From contig VYZI01000035.1 in assembly GCA_013397695.1 (NCBI GenBank), positions 2,261,805 to 2,325,804 of the forward strand: a DNA stretch of 64,000 bases, in the 5' to 3' direction. The notes under the pieces are model-generated. The model saw only the letters and a program-made list of their open reading frames with translations. It was not told the origin of the DNA and did not search any database. The stretch comes from Centropus unirufus (lineage: Eukaryota; Chordata; Aves; Cuculiformes; Centropidae). Below are positions 60,871-64,000 of this stretch, one piece after another. A program made the position numbers and the translations under genes. Every line of letters begins with the position of its first letter. Position 1 is the stretch's first letter.

Positions 60871-63800
60871 AACACCTCACTCTATACTGGATCATCCTAT
60901 CCTGCATCACTGCACTCTAAGAGGAAACTCCATACATGGAGGGTGTAGAAAAAGTAGTGTTCTTCACCCCTTCACCTTATAATCTGGATGGGAGAACTAG
61001 AGGTTTAGGATAGGCAACAAGGCAGACCTGCCTTAGAGCTTAGGTGCAGCTATAAGGACACAGAAGAAAGAAGAGAATCAAGGCTAAGATGTTCTGGCAC
61101 TTTAACCAATACATCAGCCTACACAGTCTTCAGCCAATGTACCATTTTGGAGAAAAATCACACATTATTAGAGCTCAGATGAGTGATCAAGGCAGCTGAG
61201 CAACACTTAGCCCCGATGCCCGGGATAATGCTTTTAGCACATTGAGATGCAAAGTCCAAAAAAGAAAAAGTTCAGTGGAAGAGATTACAACCCGCCTGCA
61301 TTACTGTGCAAAGAGTGAACTTTACAATGAGTGAAGCCTGCTGTTACTAGAATGCAATTAAAGAAAGAAAATTTATTAGCAAATGATAACTTGATCATAG
61401 GTCTCATGTCTTAGAATTAAAGCCAGGTATGGACGTGAATGTATGCATGTGTATGTGTACACATAACTGAAAATGACATAAAATCAGGAATAGTTATTAA
61501 TTCAACAGTACAACTAATGCTTTATCACTTTTAATTTTTAATTTTAATCACTTTTTTAAAAAAAAACCTGCATCTTTATTAATAATGAAACCAGCATATC
61601 TGAAAAAAAAGCAGCAGCTTGTTGGTTCTATTGTGTCACCTGAGATACGGTCTGTTATTCAAAAATGGCATAACATTTTGTACCAAATGGAGTCTGTTGT
61701 GATATACTGTACTGTGAACACTGTAGTGTTTTGAACAGTAGCTCTGCTTGGATCCTAAAATTTGTGGCTATGCTAAATGTCTAAATCTGAGGAATATCCC
61801 CAAGTACACATTACTCTCTGATCATATGCAGATAAGTGTCTCAATCTAGCACAAATTCACTGCAGTCAAAGAAGTTCTGTAAATCTATGCTAGCTAAGAA
61901 TCTCTCTCAAATGAATATAATCTCTGCATTTTTATTTTTAGACAAGAATGCATGAAAGAAAACACAGAACATTATTAATGTAACATAAACAAAACAAGGC
62001 AAACAAATTTATATTCAAATTTATTTTGAGCCAACAGCTTTCATTTCAAAAATTTCAGTAGCTATATTTCCATTTTCATATCCAAATTATTCATTCCTCA
62101 GGAGGATGTGACACTGCCATGTAATTCTACCCAAGCTCCAAAATTTAATTTGAATTCTAACATTATTGCCAATCTTTATCAAAGTTTTTGTACACTACTG
62201 GAAAAACAGATATATTTTATAGGATCGCCTAAAGCTAATCGAGATACTTATGTTTATGCTTATTTTTATTAGTAGCTTGACAAGAAATGTGGAATAATAT
62301 GCACGCTAGGTGAGAATCTTGAGTAATGAGTAAAAGCAAATAACTTTTCAAATCTTAGGTGAATTAGATGCTGATCAAAGGAAGGATGACAATCGAAGAT
62401 GGGTGAAACAGAACCAAAACTACACTCACACAAATTGTTATCTGAGGATCATATATTTATTGAACAGTATTGTTTGATAAATTCCATACATTATCAACTA
62501 GTCATCCAACCTGAACCACGCATGCTTTAATTTATATACTGGACAAGTTAAGCATGTCTTTGTTTTCTTAACACTTTCTGTTCTGGAAAACTGAGGGCTT
62601 TCACTACCTATGTTCTTGCAGTCAGAAAGGCCGATGGCACTTGGACAAATGTGAACCCGCCTGCTAACTCTGCTTTCAGTTAAAAGAGCCAATTGCCAGT
62701 TAGGATTTTCCAACTGAACAATCTATGCTCTGCCTTCAGTTAGCTTTCTTCTTCCATGAATGGGTACTCATTCATTTAAAACCTTTGTGTGTGTATATGC
62801 TTAAATTTATAGACCTTGCTATATAAATACATACATATATACTGTAAAAAGAGTTAAATATTTGCATATATTATACATGTATGCGTGTAACCTGTTATTT
62901 AAACCTTTAAGTAGGTGACTGTTGAAGATGATCCTAAAATATACATATTTACAGAGGTATGTTTTTCTCTGAGGTTTACCAATGTTCATTCTTCCAATAT
63001 ACATACATTATTCAAAATATTTGTGTTAGAAGTAAGTTAATTCATGTACTTAGAGAGATACAAGAAAAAAATCACTAAGGACTGTTAATTGCAAAGGCTA
63101 TGGCTGCGGCAATTTCTAAGCGTTGGATAGCTTGAACAATACAACACAGAGGGAAACACTGCCGTGGGTTTGTTCCTGCAGATGCTTGTTCTCCTTGCAT
63201 CCAGATCAGCCCACAGCTGCAGGTGTGACAGTGAACTAAAATGACCTTTGGCTTAGAAGAAATTCACATATTTTTCAATATTACGGCACTTAGGGACCAA
63301 AAATCAGTTTGCCACAGGCTATTTTCTAACACAGATTGAATTTCCCTAATATGGCTATGAAGCCAAGGAGAGTTCAATAGCTTTCTCGTTATGAAATAAA
63401 ACTATTTTCCTTCAACCGGTGGATGGATAACCTTATCCAAGTTGTTTCCTGAAGTACTGCTCAAAAGATAACAGAATCTTGTATGGAGAGACAGCATATT
63501 TTACTGCTGTCCCTGGAGGTGTTGAAAATTTCATTGTATTAAGAATAAATTCTTAAAAAATGATTTTTTAAGAAGCTTTTTTATTAATGTCTCATTTCCA
63601 GACTTTGTTTAGATCGAATATAAAAACAGTATATGACAGGTAACAAGTAGATTAAAGTAAAAGAAGCCAAATATATTTCTGTTTCAAGCCACAGGCTCAG
63701 GGTCTTCATAGAGAAGTAAGTAGAAAAGCAATGTCTTCCTCTTCCCCAGCAAAAGACTAACAGGATACAATTTGCTGAATGTTTTACTATCCACTATTAA

Positions 63801-64000
63801 ATAATCTTTCTTTTCCCCTGATATGTATATTCATCAAAACCCATTTCATTAAAAAAGTGCAAGTGTGGGGATGTGTTAGAAGTATGACTAGCGACTTCAG
63901 GTTATTATGCAAGGGTTTATTGAAAACTTAGAATATATTGCCTGTTGCAAGTCATGGAAATACATTCTTTACACCCTTTCTCCTTGCAGTGTTAGGGTCT

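Larger units (their letters stand above)
57701..64000 (-). other. FAT3 intron upstream of the 62-nt exon (3' part only)
   Basis: The intron extends beyond the right edge of the window. It contains a T-rich tract near 58326-58351, the solo LTR at 60398-60865, and otherwise AT-rich sequence without recognisable genes. No cadherin motif was found between 57701 and 64000, so the preceding exon lies further right. Confidence 0.88.

Noticed and set aside
1..64000. FAT1 or FAT2 as the gene identity
   Set aside because: The repeat sequences, the WIKKP linker, HVLPPETILPSF and the STWDEDTSDVN segment fit FAT3 better from memory. A database search would settle it.

Overview
The window is vertebrate nuclear DNA, most likely from a bird. 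It has AT-rich introns, GT-AG splice sites, no bacterial-style gene packing, a CR1 LINE tail ending in the ATTCTATG-type octamer, and few recognisable repeats in 64 kb. The species cannot be named from the sequence alone.

The window is the middle of one giant gene on the minus strand, an atypical FAT-family cadherin. The residue patterns fit FAT3 best, judged from memory of the family and not from a computed alignment. Seven coding exons were mapped by reading splice sites and matching phases. In transcript order they are 57639-57700 (62 nt), 33766-34080 (315), 31651-31861 (211), 22184-22323 (140), 12215-12490 (276), 10416-10626 (211) and 3087-7160 (4074). They join without a frame break into 5289 nt, or 1763 codons. 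These encode 16 complete cadherin repeats plus a partial repeat at each end, all extracellular. The signal peptide, first repeats, EGF/laminin-G domains, membrane segment and cytoplasmic tail lie outside the window. Upstream exons lie beyond base 64000 and downstream exons lie below base 1.

Layout by region: 1-3086 is intron with a CR1 tail and a MIR-like relic. 3087-7160 is the giant exon carrying twelve whole repeats. 7161-34080 holds five exons separated by introns of 1.6 to 9.7 kb. 34081-57638 is a 23.6 kb intron with simple repeats, an 80-nt pure pyrimidine run and a GC-richer patch. 57639-57700 is a tiny isolated exon. 57701-64000 is intron with a solo endogenous-retrovirus LTR (60398-60865) flanked by a perfect 5-bp target duplication and lying in the gene's sense orientation.

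No second gene was found. The strongest biological observation is in the protein. Six of 17 visible inter-repeat linkers have lost the calcium-binding DxNDN-type motif, and the loss coincides exactly with loss of the LDRE-type motif in the same repeat. This predicts calcium-free, bendable joints every two or three repeats.
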